From positions 3,004,015-3,068,014 of the forward strand of contig CBDDKS010000006.1 of the NCBI GenBank assembly GCA_965230335.1: a DNA stretch of 64,000 nt, written 5' to 3'. The notes below the pieces were generated by a model. The model was not told the DNA's origin. It saw only the letters and a list, made by a program, of their open reading frames with translations, and did not search any database. This stretch comes from CBDDKS01 sp965230335 (GTDB lineage: Bacteria > Pseudomonadota > Gammaproteobacteria > Enterobacterales > Kangiellaceae). The stretch's first letter is position 1, and each line of letters opens with the position of its first letter. The position numbers and the translations under genes were made by a program. Of this stretch, positions 25,803 to 35,444 are shown one piece after another.

Positions 25803-27689
25803 ATGAGTCAAGCTTATACCGCTGATGCAATAGAAGTCCTAAATGGTTTAGAGCCTGTTAAAAAACGTCCCGGAATGTATACCGATACGTCACGTCCCAA
25901 TCACTTAGGGCAGGAAGTGATTGATAACTCAGTGGATGAAGCATTGGCTGGTTTTTGTCGTCATATAAAAGTACGGTTATTAAAAGACGGTGGTATGCAG
26001 GTTGAAGATGATGGACGAGGCATGCCTGTTGACCAGCATGCAGATGAGGCCATTTCAGGTGTAGAGTTGATTTTAACGCGTTTACATGCAGGAGGTAAAT
26101 TTTCTAATAAGAACTACCAGTTTTCAGGAGGATTACATGGTGTGGGTATCAGTGTGGTCAATGCGTTATCAAAAAAAGTGGATGTTAATATAAAGCGTGA
26201 TGGCAAAATCTATAATATGGTTTTTGAACATGGAGAAAAAACAAAAGAGTTAAATGTTGTTGGAGATGTCGGAAAAAGAAACACAGGAACCAGTGTCACT
26301 TTCTGGCCAGATGCACAGTATTTTGATTCAGCAAAATTTTCCGTTTCCAAAATAAAACACTTATTAAAAGCCAAAGCAGTTTTATGCCCTGGATTACATA
26401 TTCAATTTATTGATGAGTTCACAGGTGAAACAACCGAATGGCAATATAATAATGGATTGCGTGATTATTTATTATCAAGCAGCGATGGTGTCATCAGTTT
26501 ACCCGAAACCCCTTTTTGTGGTGAATTTACCGCACAATCTGAAGCGGTTGAGTGGTCTTTATTCTGGTTGCCGGAAGGGGGTGATTACATTGCCGAAAGC
26601 TATGTGAATCTCATACCGACACCTTTAGGTGGGACACATGTGAATGGCTTAAGGAATGGTTTATTGGAAGCTATGCGAGAGTTTTGTGAGTTCCGTAACT
26701 TAATGCCCAGAGGATTAAAACTTACTGCAGAAGATGTTTGGGAAAAATTAAGTTATGTACTCTCAGTAAAATTACAAGAACCACAGTTTTCCGGACAAAC
26801 CAAAGAACGTTTATCGTCGCGTCAATGTATTTCTTTTATTACTGGTGTGGTCAAAGATGCGTTTAGCCTTTGGTTAAACCAACACCCTGATCAAGGTAAT
26901 CAGTTAGCAGAACTGGCTATTGGTCATGCACACTCACGCCTTAGGGCTGGTAAAAAGGTGGCCCGAAAGAAAATCACTGCGGGTCCTGCACTACCTGGTA
27001 AACTGGCAGATTGTCTGGGACAGGACTCCCTAAGCTCTGAATTATTTCTAGTCGAAGGTGATTCTGCGGGTGGTAGTGCAAAGCAAGCCCGCGATAAAAG
27101 CTTTCAGGCAGTGATGCCCCTGCGAGGTAAGATTTTAAATACGTGGGAAGTTGATGCACTGGATATTCTGGCATCACAGGAAGTACATGATATTGCGGTT
27201 GCCATTGGACTGGAACCCAATTCAGATGATTTGACAAAATTACGCTATGGCAAAGTATGTATTTTGGCAGATGCCGATTCAGACGGCTTACATATTGCCA
27301 CATTATTATGTGCTTTATTTTTTAAACACTTTCGAGCACTGGTGGAAGCAGGTCATGTCTATGTTGCCATGCCTCCATTGTACCGTATTGATGTTGGTAA
27401 AGATGTCTTTTATGCTTTGGATGATAATGAAATGCAGGGCGTGTTGGATCGAATAGAAGCAGAAAAGAAAAAAGGTAAAGTCAATGTACAACGCTTTAAA
27501 GGTTTGGGTGAAATGAACCCAACACAATTAAGAGAAACCACCATGGCAAAAGATACCCGTCGACTGATTCAACTAATACTGGACGATAAAATACCAGCAG
27601 ACGAAATGCTTGATATGTTATTAGGAAAAAAACGTGCCAGCGATCGTAAAGCATGGTTAGAAAAAAGCGGTAATTTAGCTGAGCTATAA
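25803..27689 (+). CDS. parE: DNA topoisomerase IV subunit B
   Basis: 628 residues, GHKL ATPase and TOPRIM subunit. It has VLNGLEPVKKRPGMYTDT, VIDNSVDEALAG, VEDDGRGMPV and GGLHGVGISVVNALS for ATP binding, and LVEGDSAGGSAKQARDK, PLRGKILN and ILADADSDGLHI for the metal-binding TOPRIM region. The 628-residue length, without the GyrB insert, and the nearby parC mark it as ParE. With ParC it decatenates replicated chromosomes. A ribosome-binding AGAGAG precedes the ATG. Confidence 0.97.
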   Translation: MSQAYTADAIEVLNGLEPVKKRPGMYTDTSRPNHLGQEVIDNSVDEALAGFCRHIKVRLLKDGGMQVEDDGRGMPVDQHADEAISGVELILTRLHAGGKFSNKNYQFSGGLHGVGISVVNALSKKVDVNIKRDGKIYNMVFEHGEKTKELNVVGDVGKRNTGTSVTFWPDAQYFDSAKFSVSKIKHLLKAKAVLCPGLHIQFIDEFTGETTEWQYNNGLRDYLLSSSDGVISLPETPFCGEFTAQSEAVEWSLFWLPEGGDYIAESYVNLIPTPLGGTHVNGLRNGLLEAMREFCEFRNLMPRGLKLTAEDVWEKLSYVLSVKLQEPQFSGQTKERLSSRQCISFITGVVKDAFSLWLNQHPDQGNQLAELAIGHAHSRLRAGKKVARKKITAGPALPGKLADCLGQDSLSSELFLVEGDSAGGSAKQARDKSFQAVMPLRGKILNTWEVDALDILASQEVHDIAVAIGLEPNSDDLTKLRYGKVCILADADSDGLHIATLLCALFFKHFRALVEAGHVYVAMPPLYRIDVGKDVFYALDDNEMQGVLDRIEAEKKKGKVNVQRFKGLGEMNPTQLRETTMAKDTRRLIQLILDDKIPADEMLDMLLGKKRASDRKAWLEKSGNLAEL

Positions 27690-27766
27690 GGCCTCTATGA
27701 TTCATATACCAACCCAACTAAAATCGATATATCATGATTTCAATAACCTGCTTGAGGAGGCATTAA

Positions 27767-30010
27767 GTGGATTTAGAATTTGAAGGCGTTGAACAACAGT
27801 CACTTGCTGAATTTGCTGAGAAAGCCTATTTAAATTATTCCATGTACGTCATTATGGACAGGGCTTTGCCTCATATAGGTGATGGGTTAAAGCCCGTGCA
27901 ACGTCGTATTGTTTATGCCATGAGTGAGTTGGGGTTAAAAGCAACGGCAAAGTACAAAAAATCAGCAAGAACAGTCGGTGATGTCTTAGGTAAATTTCAT
28001 CCTCATGGTGATTCCGCATGCTATGAAGCCATGGTTTTGATGGCCCAACCCTTTGCTTACCGTTATCCATTGGTTGATGGACAAGGCAATTGGGGATCGT
28101 CGGATGACCCTAAATCTTTTGCCGCTATGCGTTATACGGAATCACGTTTGGCAAAATATGCTGAGATCTTATTACAGGAATTAGGACAGGGTACCGTTGA
28201 CTGGCAACCTAATTTTGATGGCAGTTTACAAGAGCCCTGTGTATTGCCAGCACGGTTACCCAATTTATTATTAAATGGCACAACCGGCATAGCGGTAGGT
28301 ATGGCTACAGATATTCCTCCGCATAATTTAATTGAAATTGCTGAAGCCTTGATACAATTGATTGACAAGCCGGGCATGACATTATCTGAACTCAGACAAC
28401 ATTGTCCAGGCCCGGATTTTCCAACCAAAGCAGAAATTATTACTCCCAATGACGAATTAAACAAAGTCTATGATACGGGTCGCGGCTCTATCAAGATGCG
28501 AGCAGTCTATCATGTGGAAGAGGGAGAAATTATTGTTACTGCATTACCTTTTCAGGTTTCTGGAAGTAAACTATTAGAACAGATTGGTCAACAAATGCAG
28601 GCGAAAAAACTCCCTATGGTCACTGATTTAAGGGATGAATCTGACCATGAAACACCGCAACGTTTTGTGATTGTACCTCGATCAAACAGAATAGATATAG
28701 AAGCACTTATGCAGCATTTGTTTGCAACAACGGATTTGGAAAAGAATTATCGGGTCAATATGAATGTCATTGGTTTGGATGGCAAACCTCAAGTTAAAAA
28801 CTTAAAAACCTTATTACAGGAATGGATTGAATTTCGAACACAAACCATTAGAAAGCGATTGCAATATCGATTAGATAAGGTCAATGAACGATTGCATATT
28901 TTAGATGGCTTACTCATTGCTTTTTTGAATATCGATGAAGTCATTCATATTATTCGTTACCATGAAACGCCTAAGCAAGAGTTAATTTCCCGATTTAATC
29001 TGAGTGATCGTCAGGCAGAAGCAATTCTTGAGCTTAAATTGCGACACCTTGCAAAGTTAGAAGAAATGAAAATTAAGGGAGAACAAAAAGATCTTGCAGA
29101 AGAAAAAGAGCAATTAGAGAAAGTTTTAGCATCCAAAGCAAGAATGAAAACACTTATCAAAAAGGAAATCAAAGAAACGATGGACACCTATGGTGATGAA
29201 CGTTCTTCGCCTATTGTTGAACGAACCGAAGCAAAAGCCCTGGACGAAAGTGCCTTGATACCGACAGAGCCAGTGACGGTTATATTGTCTGAGAAAGGCT
29301 GGGTACGCTGTGCAAAGGGCCACGATATTGATACAGAAAAATTAAATTATAAATCGGGTGATACTTTATTGTGTAGTACTCAGGGACGAAGCAATCAACA
29401 GGTCGCTTTCATGGATTCAGCCGGAAGAAGTTATGCTTTGATAGCCCATACATTACCCTCTGCCCGTGGTCAGGGAGAACCGCTCACCGGACGTTTTAAT
29501 CCGCCTTCAGGCGCATTATTTATGACGGCTCTTATGGGAGAAAACGAAGCCTCTTTCTTATTGGCTTCTGATGCCGGTTATGGTTTTGTGACACATTTTC
29601 AAGATTTTGTTACCCGTAATAAAAATGGCAAAGCCTTATTAAGTTTGCCGAATGGTGCACAGGTTATTCAACCTAAAGTAATCACGGATTATGACAATCA
29701 GTGGTGTGCATCCGTTACTACAGAAGGGCGTTTATTATTGTTTCCTCTAAAAGAGTTGCCAGTCCTTTCTAAAGGTAAAGGAAATAAAATGATCAGCATA
29801 CCTCCTGCAAGAATTAAAAATCGAGAAGAATATGTTGTAGATACGGCTGTATTCAATCAACAGGATCATTTATTGATTTATTCTGGGAAAAGACATTTAC
29901 GTTTAAAAGGTGACGATTTAATGCACTATCATGGAGAAAGAGGGCGGCGCGGTTCTAAATTACCAAGAGGCTTTCAAAGAATAGAACGCTTAAGCGTAGA
30001 AATCACATAA
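27767..30010 (+). CDS. parC: DNA topoisomerase IV subunit A
   Basis: 747 residues, the DNA-breaking partner of ParE. Features: YVIMDRALPHIGDGLKPVQRRI at the start, HPHGDSACYEAM, the active-site Tyr in FAAMRYTESRL (about residue 120), and a C-terminal beta-pinwheel with a shorter repeat set than GyrA. It starts with GTG at 27767 after a strong GAGGAGG, 77 bases after parE, so the two are co-transcribed. Quinolone-resistance region HPHGDS carries the usual Ser/Glu-type residues (GDSACYE). Confidence 0.97.
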   Translation: MDLEFEGVEQQSLAEFAEKAYLNYSMYVIMDRALPHIGDGLKPVQRRIVYAMSELGLKATAKYKKSARTVGDVLGKFHPHGDSACYEAMVLMAQPFAYRYPLVDGQGNWGSSDDPKSFAAMRYTESRLAKYAEILLQELGQGTVDWQPNFDGSLQEPCVLPARLPNLLLNGTTGIAVGMATDIPPHNLIEIAEALIQLIDKPGMTLSELRQHCPGPDFPTKAEIITPNDELNKVYDTGRGSIKMRAVYHVEEGEIIVTALPFQVSGSKLLEQIGQQMQAKKLPMVTDLRDESDHETPQRFVIVPRSNRIDIEALMQHLFATTDLEKNYRVNMNVIGLDGKPQVKNLKTLLQEWIEFRTQTIRKRLQYRLDKVNERLHILDGLLIAFLNIDEVIHIIRYHETPKQELISRFNLSDRQAEAILELKLRHLAKLEEMKIKGEQKDLAEEKEQLEKVLASKARMKTLIKKEIKETMDTYGDERSSPIVERTEAKALDESALIPTEPVTVILSEKGWVRCAKGHDIDTEKLNYKSGDTLLCSTQGRSNQQVAFMDSAGRSYALIAHTLPSARGQGEPLTGRFNPPSGALFMTALMGENEASFLLASDAGYGFVTHFQDFVTRNKNGKALLSLPNGAQVIQPKVITDYDNQWCASVTTEGRLLLFPLKELPVLSKGKGNKMISIPPARIKNREEYVVDTAVFNQQDHLLIYSGKRHLRLKGDDLMHYHGERGRRGSKLPRGFQRIERLSVEIT

Positions 30011-30045
30011 TCTCTTTAGCCATACTTATCCCAAGCTCTGGTTAC

Positions 30046-30849
30046 TTATTTTGAACGTAATGCCTTAACATCATCGGCAGTGACAGTCGGTGCATTATTG
30101 CCCCATTGTGTGCGTTCATGATTCACCACAGCGGCAATTTCTTCGTCATTCAGTATGGCAGCAAAACCCGGCATAGGTGAAGCATAAGCAACACCGTCAA
30201 TCACTTTATCGTAGACACCATTAAGAATCGCTTCAATATGCAAAGTTGGATCTGCATCCACAACCGCTGAGTTTCCTTTTAAAGGAGGAAATACATTGGG
30301 CAGACCCATACCATTACTTTGATGACAGGAAGAGCAGTTATTACCATAGACTTGTTCTCCCAAGGCTTTCCATCCGGCTTGGTTATCAGGTGATGTATCG
30401 GTTTCCTCTTTTGTTTGAGAAGATGATGCATAAGACAAAGCAATACTGGGCTCAATAACACGATCATGAACTTCCAAAGAAATATAACCAGCTCCCCAGG
30501 CAAGTATGGATAAAAATAAAACCCAGGCCCATGTAGGAACCGGTGCAGGTGTTTCCATTCTTACGGGTTCAAAATCATCACCAATAGAAGCACCGTATGC
30601 ATTAGCCAGAATATCAATCTGACCGGATAATTTTTCATTTGCCTGAATGCCATGAATATCAATGGTAGGGCCATTTTGCACAATAAAAGGAACGACTTTA
30701 ACACTGGTCATTACACCTTTATCAAATACTTTAAAGGTTAATTCATGTTTACCATCTTCAATTTTATTGGTATCCAGCTGAAACTTTTCCGGAGGTGTCA
30801 GCACCTGAATAGGTGATGGCTTATCATCAAGAAAAACCTCTATACGCAT
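30046..30849 (-). CDS. CcoP-like monohaem cytochrome c subunit with an N-terminal beta-type domain
   Basis: 267 residues. The first ~105 residues have no signal peptide and look like a beta-sandwich (alternating short strands, PIQVLTPPEKFQLDTNKI and HELTFKVFDKG). A single membrane segment (about 113-133, TWAWVLFLSILAWGAGYI) is followed by one cytochrome c domain with NNCSSCHQ (haem attachment, His axial ligand) and ASPMPGFAAILNDEEIAAVV (Met ligand). Classical CcoP carries two haems, so this is a reduced or alternative electron-entry subunit. It is the last gene of the ccoN-ccoO cluster, 12 bases after the small subunit. Orientation puts the N-terminal domain inside the cell. Confidence 0.82.
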   Translation of the reverse strand: MRIEVFLDDKPSPIQVLTPPEKFQLDTNKIEDGKHELTFKVFDKGVMTSVKVVPFIVQNGPTIDIHGIQANEKLSGQIDILANAYGASIGDDFEPVRMETPAPVPTWAWVLFLSILAWGAGYISLEVHDRVIEPSIALSYASSSQTKEETDTSPDNQAGWKALGEQVYGNNCSSCHQSNGMGLPNVFPPLKGNSAVVDADPTLHIEAILNGVYDKVIDGVAYASPMPGFAAILNDEEIAAVVNHERTQWGNNAPTVTADDVKALRSK

Positions 30850-30861
30850 GGTGTTTTCCTC

Positions 30862-31071
30862 TTATTCAACATCATCGAGAATTTGATATTTAATATGTTG
30901 TTTATTGTCTTCTTCGGGCCAAATTGCTTTGGTAATCGCAAAATAAAAGGCATAAATCACCAGAAGTGCCGATAAAATAACCATCAACCAGGCAAACCAG
31001 GTATTATCATTAGAGCCATCAAAGCCACATAACGTGATCAATAAATCAATGTAATAAGCAAGTTTTTCCAT
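30862..31071 (-). CDS. Small membrane subunit, CcoQ-like
   Basis: A 69-residue protein with one membrane segment (about residues 24-46, TWFAWLMVILSALLVIYAFYF) and an acidic cytoplasmic tail. Its position between ccoO and the ccoP-like gene, with start and stop overlapping ccoO at 31071, is that of CcoQ, a small assembly or stability subunit. The sequence itself is too short and variable to prove this. Confidence 0.6.
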   Translation of the reverse strand: MEKLAYYIDLLITLCGFDGSNDNTWFAWLMVILSALLVIYAFYFAITKAIWPEEDNKQHIKYQILDDVE

Positions 31072-31640
31072 TAAGGGGACACCTTAACCTGTTTTAATGA
31101 CTGTAAGTAACGGACTAAATCTATAGCCGATTGTTTGGCAACCACCTGTTTATCTTTTGGTTTAAATTTATCGGGTACTGGAACAAGAATATCGTCTTTA
31201 TCTGCTTCATCTTTGAGTTCAAAAAACCAGGGATAACCTGGCATAACGGATGTTGCTACCACAGCTCTTGGGTTATAAAGATGAATCAGATTCCACACTT
31301 CAGAAGGTTGGCGCACGCCGACATTGCTGAGATCAGGTCCTGTCCTTTGTGTTCCCAGCAAAGGTGGATCTTCAAGGGCATAATCACCAGCTAATGATCC
31401 TCTTCCATAAGGTGCATCAACAGGCAGATCACGAACAAATTGTGTATGGCAGGTCGCACAACCTTCCTTCAGATAAATTTTATGACCGCGCGATATTTCA
31501 GGTGTTTTTTCTACAATACCTTTTAAAGGTGGCGTCTTTTCTGCCTGAAATGCAGGTAATACAGCAATCACCATACTTAGTATCAAAAAAATAATGGCTG
31601 AAACAGCGATTAATAAATTATGTTGTGTGTGTAAACTCAT
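31071..31640 (-). CDS. ccoO: cbb3-type cytochrome c oxidase subunit II (CcoO-like)
   Basis: A 189-residue membrane-anchored monohaem cytochrome c. An N-terminal membrane segment (about 9-28) is followed by KEGCATCHTQFVRDLP with CxxCH, then GTQRTGPDLSNVG and NPRAVVATSVMPGYPWFF, the pattern of CcoO around the haem and the axial Met. It passes electrons to CcoN. It overlaps ccoN by four bases at 31637-31640. Somewhat shorter than the usual CcoO of about 200 residues. Confidence 0.88.
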   Translation of the reverse strand: MSLHTQHNLLIAVSAIIFLILSMVIAVLPAFQAEKTPPLKGIVEKTPEISRGHKIYLKEGCATCHTQFVRDLPVDAPYGRGSLAGDYALEDPPLLGTQRTGPDLSNVGVRQPSEVWNLIHLYNPRAVVATSVMPGYPWFFELKDEADKDDILVPVPDKFKPKDKQVVAKQSAIDLVRYLQSLKQVKVSP

Positions 31641-33034
31641 GCTGTCTCCTGCAATAGATTTTTATTGTGATCATCTTTTGAGTGACTTTCTGATAAAGGA
31701 CGCATATGCCATAAGTTAATAATAAAAACAATATGGCTACCTACCATCATAAATCCTCCAATGGCTCGCCAAAGCCACATGGGTGCGGCTGCATCCACAG
31801 AAGCAATAAATGATTCTCCGGCTACCCATGAAGCCCCTTGTTTAATACCTGCGATGGAAATAGCAACAACATACAAACTGCCTCCAATAAATGCCAGCCA
31901 GAAATGCAAACCTATCATTGAGTTTGAAGGAGAGCGTCCTGTAATACGGGGAATCAGTCCATAGATAGCTCCCCAAATACTAAAGGCAACAAAGCCGTAC
32001 ATAGCAAGATGGGAATGTCCTACAGTAAAGTTTGTAAAGTGCCAATAAATATTGGCTGATCGAAAAGCTTCAATGGTTCCTTGAGAAGAGGATAAAGCAT
32101 ATCCCCATATACCGGTTAATAAAAAGATGATGGCATAACTGCGCCGAACTTTATGCCACGAACCCCGTGCAGTTAAGAAAAAATTACCAAAGCCAGACCA
32201 AACCGGAACCATCATTCCCACGCTAAACAGGATTGCGATGGTTTGTAACCACCAGGAAACCGGACTGAAAATAAAATGATGTGCACCAATCAGTGTATAA
32301 AATAAAATGGCAGTCCAAAATCCCAGGGCACCTAATGCATAAGAATAAATCGGCTTACCTAACATACGGGGAAGGGCGTAATAAGTAATACCCAATACCA
32401 TGGGAGTAAACCACATACCGACAGCATTGTGCATGTAGTAGCCTTGAACAACAATATTGCCCATACCACTTTGGTAAAAAGGTAAATAACCAATCGTAAT
32501 AATAATGGCTATCCAACAAAAAGCACCCATAATGTACCAATTGGAAACATAGATTTCTTTTACTTTACGTAGAGATAGTGTTGTATAAGCTGAATAAAAA
32601 TTACATAAAAGTCCAATAGCATAAATCAAAATAATAGGCCAAAGAATTTCTCTGTATTCTTGTGGGCCTCGACTTAAACCCAGTGATAAGGTAATGATGG
32701 CCAACAACATGGATATATTCCATAAATGCATGCCTGTACGTGCAAATCCTGGCTTTGCAATAGGTATTTTAGAAGTTCTTGCCACAACAAATAATGCGAT
32801 ACCTACTAAAGCCATAGATGACCAGCCAAACATAACGATATTCGTATGTATGGGTCGTATTCTACCGAAAGAAAATAAAGAATATTCCAGGGTTTCTGGC
32901 CAATAAAGTTTTACAGCAGCCAATAAACCGTAGATAGTACCAACCATCAGCCAGATACTGGCCGAAACAATATAATGATAAGATAACCGTTTGGTGATCA
33001 CATCATGTCCAGAAGGTAATGAAGTTTGGTTCAT
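31637..33034 (-). CDS. ccoN: cbb3-type haem-copper oxidase catalytic subunit (CcoN-like)
   Basis: 465 residues with about 12 membrane helices. It shows GRIRPIHTN (haem b ligand His63), QGYYMHNAVGMWFTP (CuB His), GAHHFIFSP (two CuB His) and FTVGHSHLAMYG (the HxH pair for the two haems). The tyrosine of helix VII, PIYSYALGALGFW, which in cbb3 enzymes is the cross-linked residue, is kept, so this is an oxygen reductase of the C family, not a NO reductase. An FNR-type box lies about 80 bases upstream (33112-33125). The protein is more compact than typical CcoN (about 475-490). Confidence 0.9.
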   Translation of the reverse strand: MNQTSLPSGHDVITKRLSYHYIVSASIWLMVGTIYGLLAAVKLYWPETLEYSLFSFGRIRPIHTNIVMFGWSSMALVGIALFVVARTSKIPIAKPGFARTGMHLWNISMLLAIITLSLGLSRGPQEYREILWPIILIYAIGLLCNFYSAYTTLSLRKVKEIYVSNWYIMGAFCWIAIIITIGYLPFYQSGMGNIVVQGYYMHNAVGMWFTPMVLGITYYALPRMLGKPIYSYALGALGFWTAILFYTLIGAHHFIFSPVSWWLQTIAILFSVGMMVPVWSGFGNFFLTARGSWHKVRRSYAIIFLLTGIWGYALSSSQGTIEAFRSANIYWHFTNFTVGHSHLAMYGFVAFSIWGAIYGLIPRITGRSPSNSMIGLHFWLAFIGGSLYVVAISIAGIKQGASWVAGESFIASVDAAAPMWLWRAIGGFMMVGSHIVFIINLWHMRPLSESHSKDDHNKNLLQETA

Positions 33035-33111
33035 ATTGAAACCCTGGAGAATAAGCGTTTATAAAACATGTGTTTGTCAGTGTTCATTCAAGCGATATGT
33101 GGAGCGTCATG

Positions 33112-33125
33112 TTGATTTAAAACAA
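33112..33125. promoter_or_regulatory. FNR/Anr-like operator upstream of ccoN
   Basis: TTGATTTAAAACAA matches the FNR consensus TTGAT-N4-ATCAA at 9 of 10 positions (AACAA for ATCAA). It lies 78 bases before the ccoN start, where activation of cbb3 oxidase genes by FNR or Anr is common. No FNR gene is in the window. The match is good but short, so chance cannot be excluded. Confidence 0.5.
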
Positions 33126-33166
33126 TGTTATTTAAAATTGTATTCATTATTTAAAAATAATCTTCT

Positions 33167-33751
33167 TTAAAGAAGGATGGCTTTCAGTTCTTTTGCTACA
33201 GATTCAACACCATCATCCAGAGAAAAGAAATTGACCAGTTTTCCCAAAGGATCAACCAGATAAACGGTAGAAGAATGTGTTATCTGATAATCTTTTTCTG
33301 GATTTTTTGGTGCTTCTGCAAGTAGGGTTTTAAAAGAATTAGCAGCACTTTTTAAGGCAACACGTGTCCCAGTAAGACCAACAAATTGCTTATGAAAGCT
33401 TTGAAGATACATATGGACTTTTTCTGGAGAATCCCTTTCTGGATCAACAGAAATAAATATAGGCGTCACCTTGTGTGCTTTTCCAGAAGCGTCGAGCTGT
33501 TCCATAACTTGTGTTAACTTGCTCATTTGATTAGGACAAATAAAAGCGCAGTGTGTAAAACCAAAAAAGACCAACTGATACTGTCCTACAAAGTCTTTTT
33601 CTGACACATTTTTACCTTCATGTGAAACCAGTGTATATTGAACTTTGTTGCTGCCATCATCATGATGTAATACGGCAAACACAAAAGTAGTGACAACAAC
33701 ACTAAGAATGGTAAGAAAAAGTATGATTGATTTTAACCAGGGCGTACTCAT
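33167..33751 (-). CDS. SCO1/SenC-family copper chaperone
   Basis: A 194-residue thioredoxin-fold protein with an N-terminal membrane anchor (about 10-28). It carries the copper-binding FTHCAFICPNQM (CxxxC) and the later His in QITHSSTVYLVDP, both needed to hand copper to CuA or CuB sites. It lies upstream of ccoN on the same strand, and its start overlaps the stop of the next gene upstream. A second Sco protein is encoded at 37587-38219, so the region has one for each oxidase-like cluster. Confidence 0.92.
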   Translation of the reverse strand: MSTPWLKSIILFLTILSVVVTTFVFAVLHHDDGSNKVQYTLVSHEGKNVSEKDFVGQYQLVFFGFTHCAFICPNQMSKLTQVMEQLDASGKAHKVTPIFISVDPERDSPEKVHMYLQSFHKQFVGLTGTRVALKSAANSFKTLLAEAPKNPEKDYQITHSSTVYLVDPLGKLVNFFSLDDGVESVAKELKAILL

Positions 33752-34200
33752 ACATATGACCTATTTTCAAGTAAGTGGTTTAAAAATGATTTCTTAAATA
33801 AATAACCGATGATAATCAGGGTCAATACTTTTAAACATTCAACAAGAATATAAATATTGTGTTTTACTGAATGTTCTACTTGATAGCCTTCAATAATTAA
33901 TTGAACGCGATCGTCTAAAGTCGGTTGAAGCCATATATAGTGAATGCCTAATAGCAATACTAAAATGATAACTGCAATCCAACATTTTAAGTACCGATAA
34001 ACAGCATGCTGACTTAATGATACAATCAACATCAAAAACATACTTAATTCTATCCACCTAAACACATTAAATGTTGCTCTTCCTACCTCTAATGCTTCAC
34101 TCAGAGATAGGGATGGGGCCAGAAATTTTGCTGGTGTCGCAATAAAACTGACACCAAGAATTAATCCAACCCATAACCAACAAATAATGAACGCATACAT
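33748..34200 (-). CDS. Four-helix membrane protein between cytochrome c and Sco genes
   Basis: 150 residues with four hydrophobic segments (roughly 3-22, 50-66, 72-92 and 118-136). It overlaps the Sco gene by four bases and is 16 bases after the cytochrome c gene, so it is in the same operon. I do not recognise a named family; the ATPAKFLAPSLSLSEALEVGR-like loop after helix one and the conserved Phe/Arg pair NVFRWIE recall small membrane proteins seen with cytochrome oxidases. No metal-binding motif is obvious. Confidence 0.6.
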   Translation of the reverse strand: MYAFIICWLWVGLILGVSFIATPAKFLAPSLSLSEALEVGRATFNVFRWIELSMFLMLIVSLSQHAVYRYLKCWIAVIILVLLLGIHYIWLQPTLDDRVQLIIEGYQVEHSVKHNIYILVECLKVLTLIIIGYLFKKSFLNHLLENRSYV

Positions 34201-34216
34201 GTTGAATGCAATAACA

Positions 34217-34516
34217 TTAAGGTTTTAAACTGGCAAAGTAAGCTGCCAAGTTTTCAATATCTTTATCCGATAAACCTTTAACCATAGGCGCCATTAATGC
34301 ATTTTTTCTTTTACCATCTCTAAATGCTTTTATTTGATTTTTCAAATAAACTTCCTGTTGACCGGCTAGATTTGGCCATTCCGGGTTAGGACTGATACCG
34401 TTCTTCCCATGACAAGCGGCACAAGTGACGGCTTTGGCTTTTCCTGCTGCAATATCTGCAGCATGTATCAAAGGTGACACGGTGAGTAAGCCTGCGATTA
34501 AAAGTTTATAGTTCAT
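34217..34516 (-). CDS. Periplasmic class I cytochrome c (c553-like)
   Basis: A 99-residue single-haem cytochrome with a signal peptide ending near residue 20 (HAADIA). Haem attachment is TCAACHGKNG with Cys32, Cys35 and His36; the axial Met is in NALMAPMVKGLSD, followed by AYFASLKP, the usual C-terminal helix ending. It likely shuttles electrons to the nearby oxidases. It is in line with the FNT gene (32 bases upstream) and the Sco gene. Confidence 0.93.
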   Translation of the reverse strand: MNYKLLIAGLLTVSPLIHAADIAAGKAKAVTCAACHGKNGISPNPEWPNLAGQQEVYLKNQIKAFRDGKRKNALMAPMVKGLSDKDIENLAAYFASLKP

Positions 34517-34548
34517 GGATTATCTCCTCTATTTTTAATAGTGATAGG

Positions 34549-35376
34549 TTATTTTTTAATACCTGACTGTCTTATAACCGGAAAGGTTAAATCATCAGAT
34601 GAAATTTGCTCAGACATTGTATTCGAACTTAACCAATAACTGAATGAAATAAATAAGCTGCCACCTAAAATATTTCCTAAAGTAACCCAACCCAGGTTAT
34701 AAAACATACCCGATACAGTGATGGATTCCGTTGGATGGCCTAACAATGCAATAGAAAATAATGTCATATTAGCTACACAATGCTCATAACCACTGGCAAT
34801 AAAAGCAAACAAACACCAAAATATCACCATTGCTTTAGCCGCATCATTTTCTGTACGTGCTGACATCCACAAGGCCAGGCATACCAGCCAGTTACATAAA
34901 ATAGCTCTGGCAATGAGTTCGATAATACTGGAATTCATTTTATAGCTGGCAATTTTGTTGAGTAATGGATTACCTTCTGCCAGTAAAATGCCGCCATCTC
35001 CAGTGACAAAAATAAGAGCAAGAAAAATTGAACCCAATAAATTAAATGTCCAGGATGATAGCCAAACTTTAAACAATTCTGAAAAACGAGTCAGTTTTTT
35101 TAATCCACTCAATGTCATATACATAGTATGACCTGTAAATAATTCAGCACCTGCAAAAACAACTAACGTAAGAGCAATGCCAAATGAAAGTCCCATCACC
35201 AGCTTTTGCCAGGCTGGGTCAAGTTGTGCGCCAATAGAAAAAATTAATATAATCCCAAACCCAACATAAGCGCCAGCCAGTATTGATCCAACAAAAAAAC
35301 CTAAAGGATTACTTTTTAAGTATTGAGACTTTTTGTATCCAAGTTCAGCAAAATGATTAAGTGTTTTATGATACAT
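34549..35376 (-). CDS. Formate/nitrite transporter (FNT) family channel
   Basis: 275 residues with six membrane helices. It has FNT marks: GAYVGFGI in the first helix region, AGAELFTGHTMYM and the NWLVCLALWMS segment, plus GYEHCVANMTLFSI with the central His of the family's pore. FNT channels move formate, nitrite, hydrosulfide or other small anions. Beside cytochromes, an NO-reductase-like enzyme and an NsrR regulator, nitrite is the likeliest substrate, but that is context only. It heads the minus-strand operon reading toward the Sco gene. Confidence 0.9.
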   Translation of the reverse strand: MYHKTLNHFAELGYKKSQYLKSNPLGFFVGSILAGAYVGFGIILIFSIGAQLDPAWQKLVMGLSFGIALTLVVFAGAELFTGHTMYMTLSGLKKLTRFSELFKVWLSSWTFNLLGSIFLALIFVTGDGGILLAEGNPLLNKIASYKMNSSIIELIARAILCNWLVCLALWMSARTENDAAKAMVIFWCLFAFIASGYEHCVANMTLFSIALLGHPTESITVSGMFYNLGWVTLGNILGGSLFISFSYWLSSNTMSEQISSDDLTFPVIRQSGIKK

Positions 35377-35444
35377 ACTCAGCCGATCACCTATAAATGG
35401 TTAACGAAAAGAATTATAAGGCAATTCTTATAACATGTAAATAA

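Noticed and set aside
31637..33034. CcoN-like gene as a cNOR NorB
   Set aside because: It keeps the helix VII tyrosine (YSYAL) and lacks the Glu-rich NorB features; accompanying ccoO fits cbb3 oxidase.
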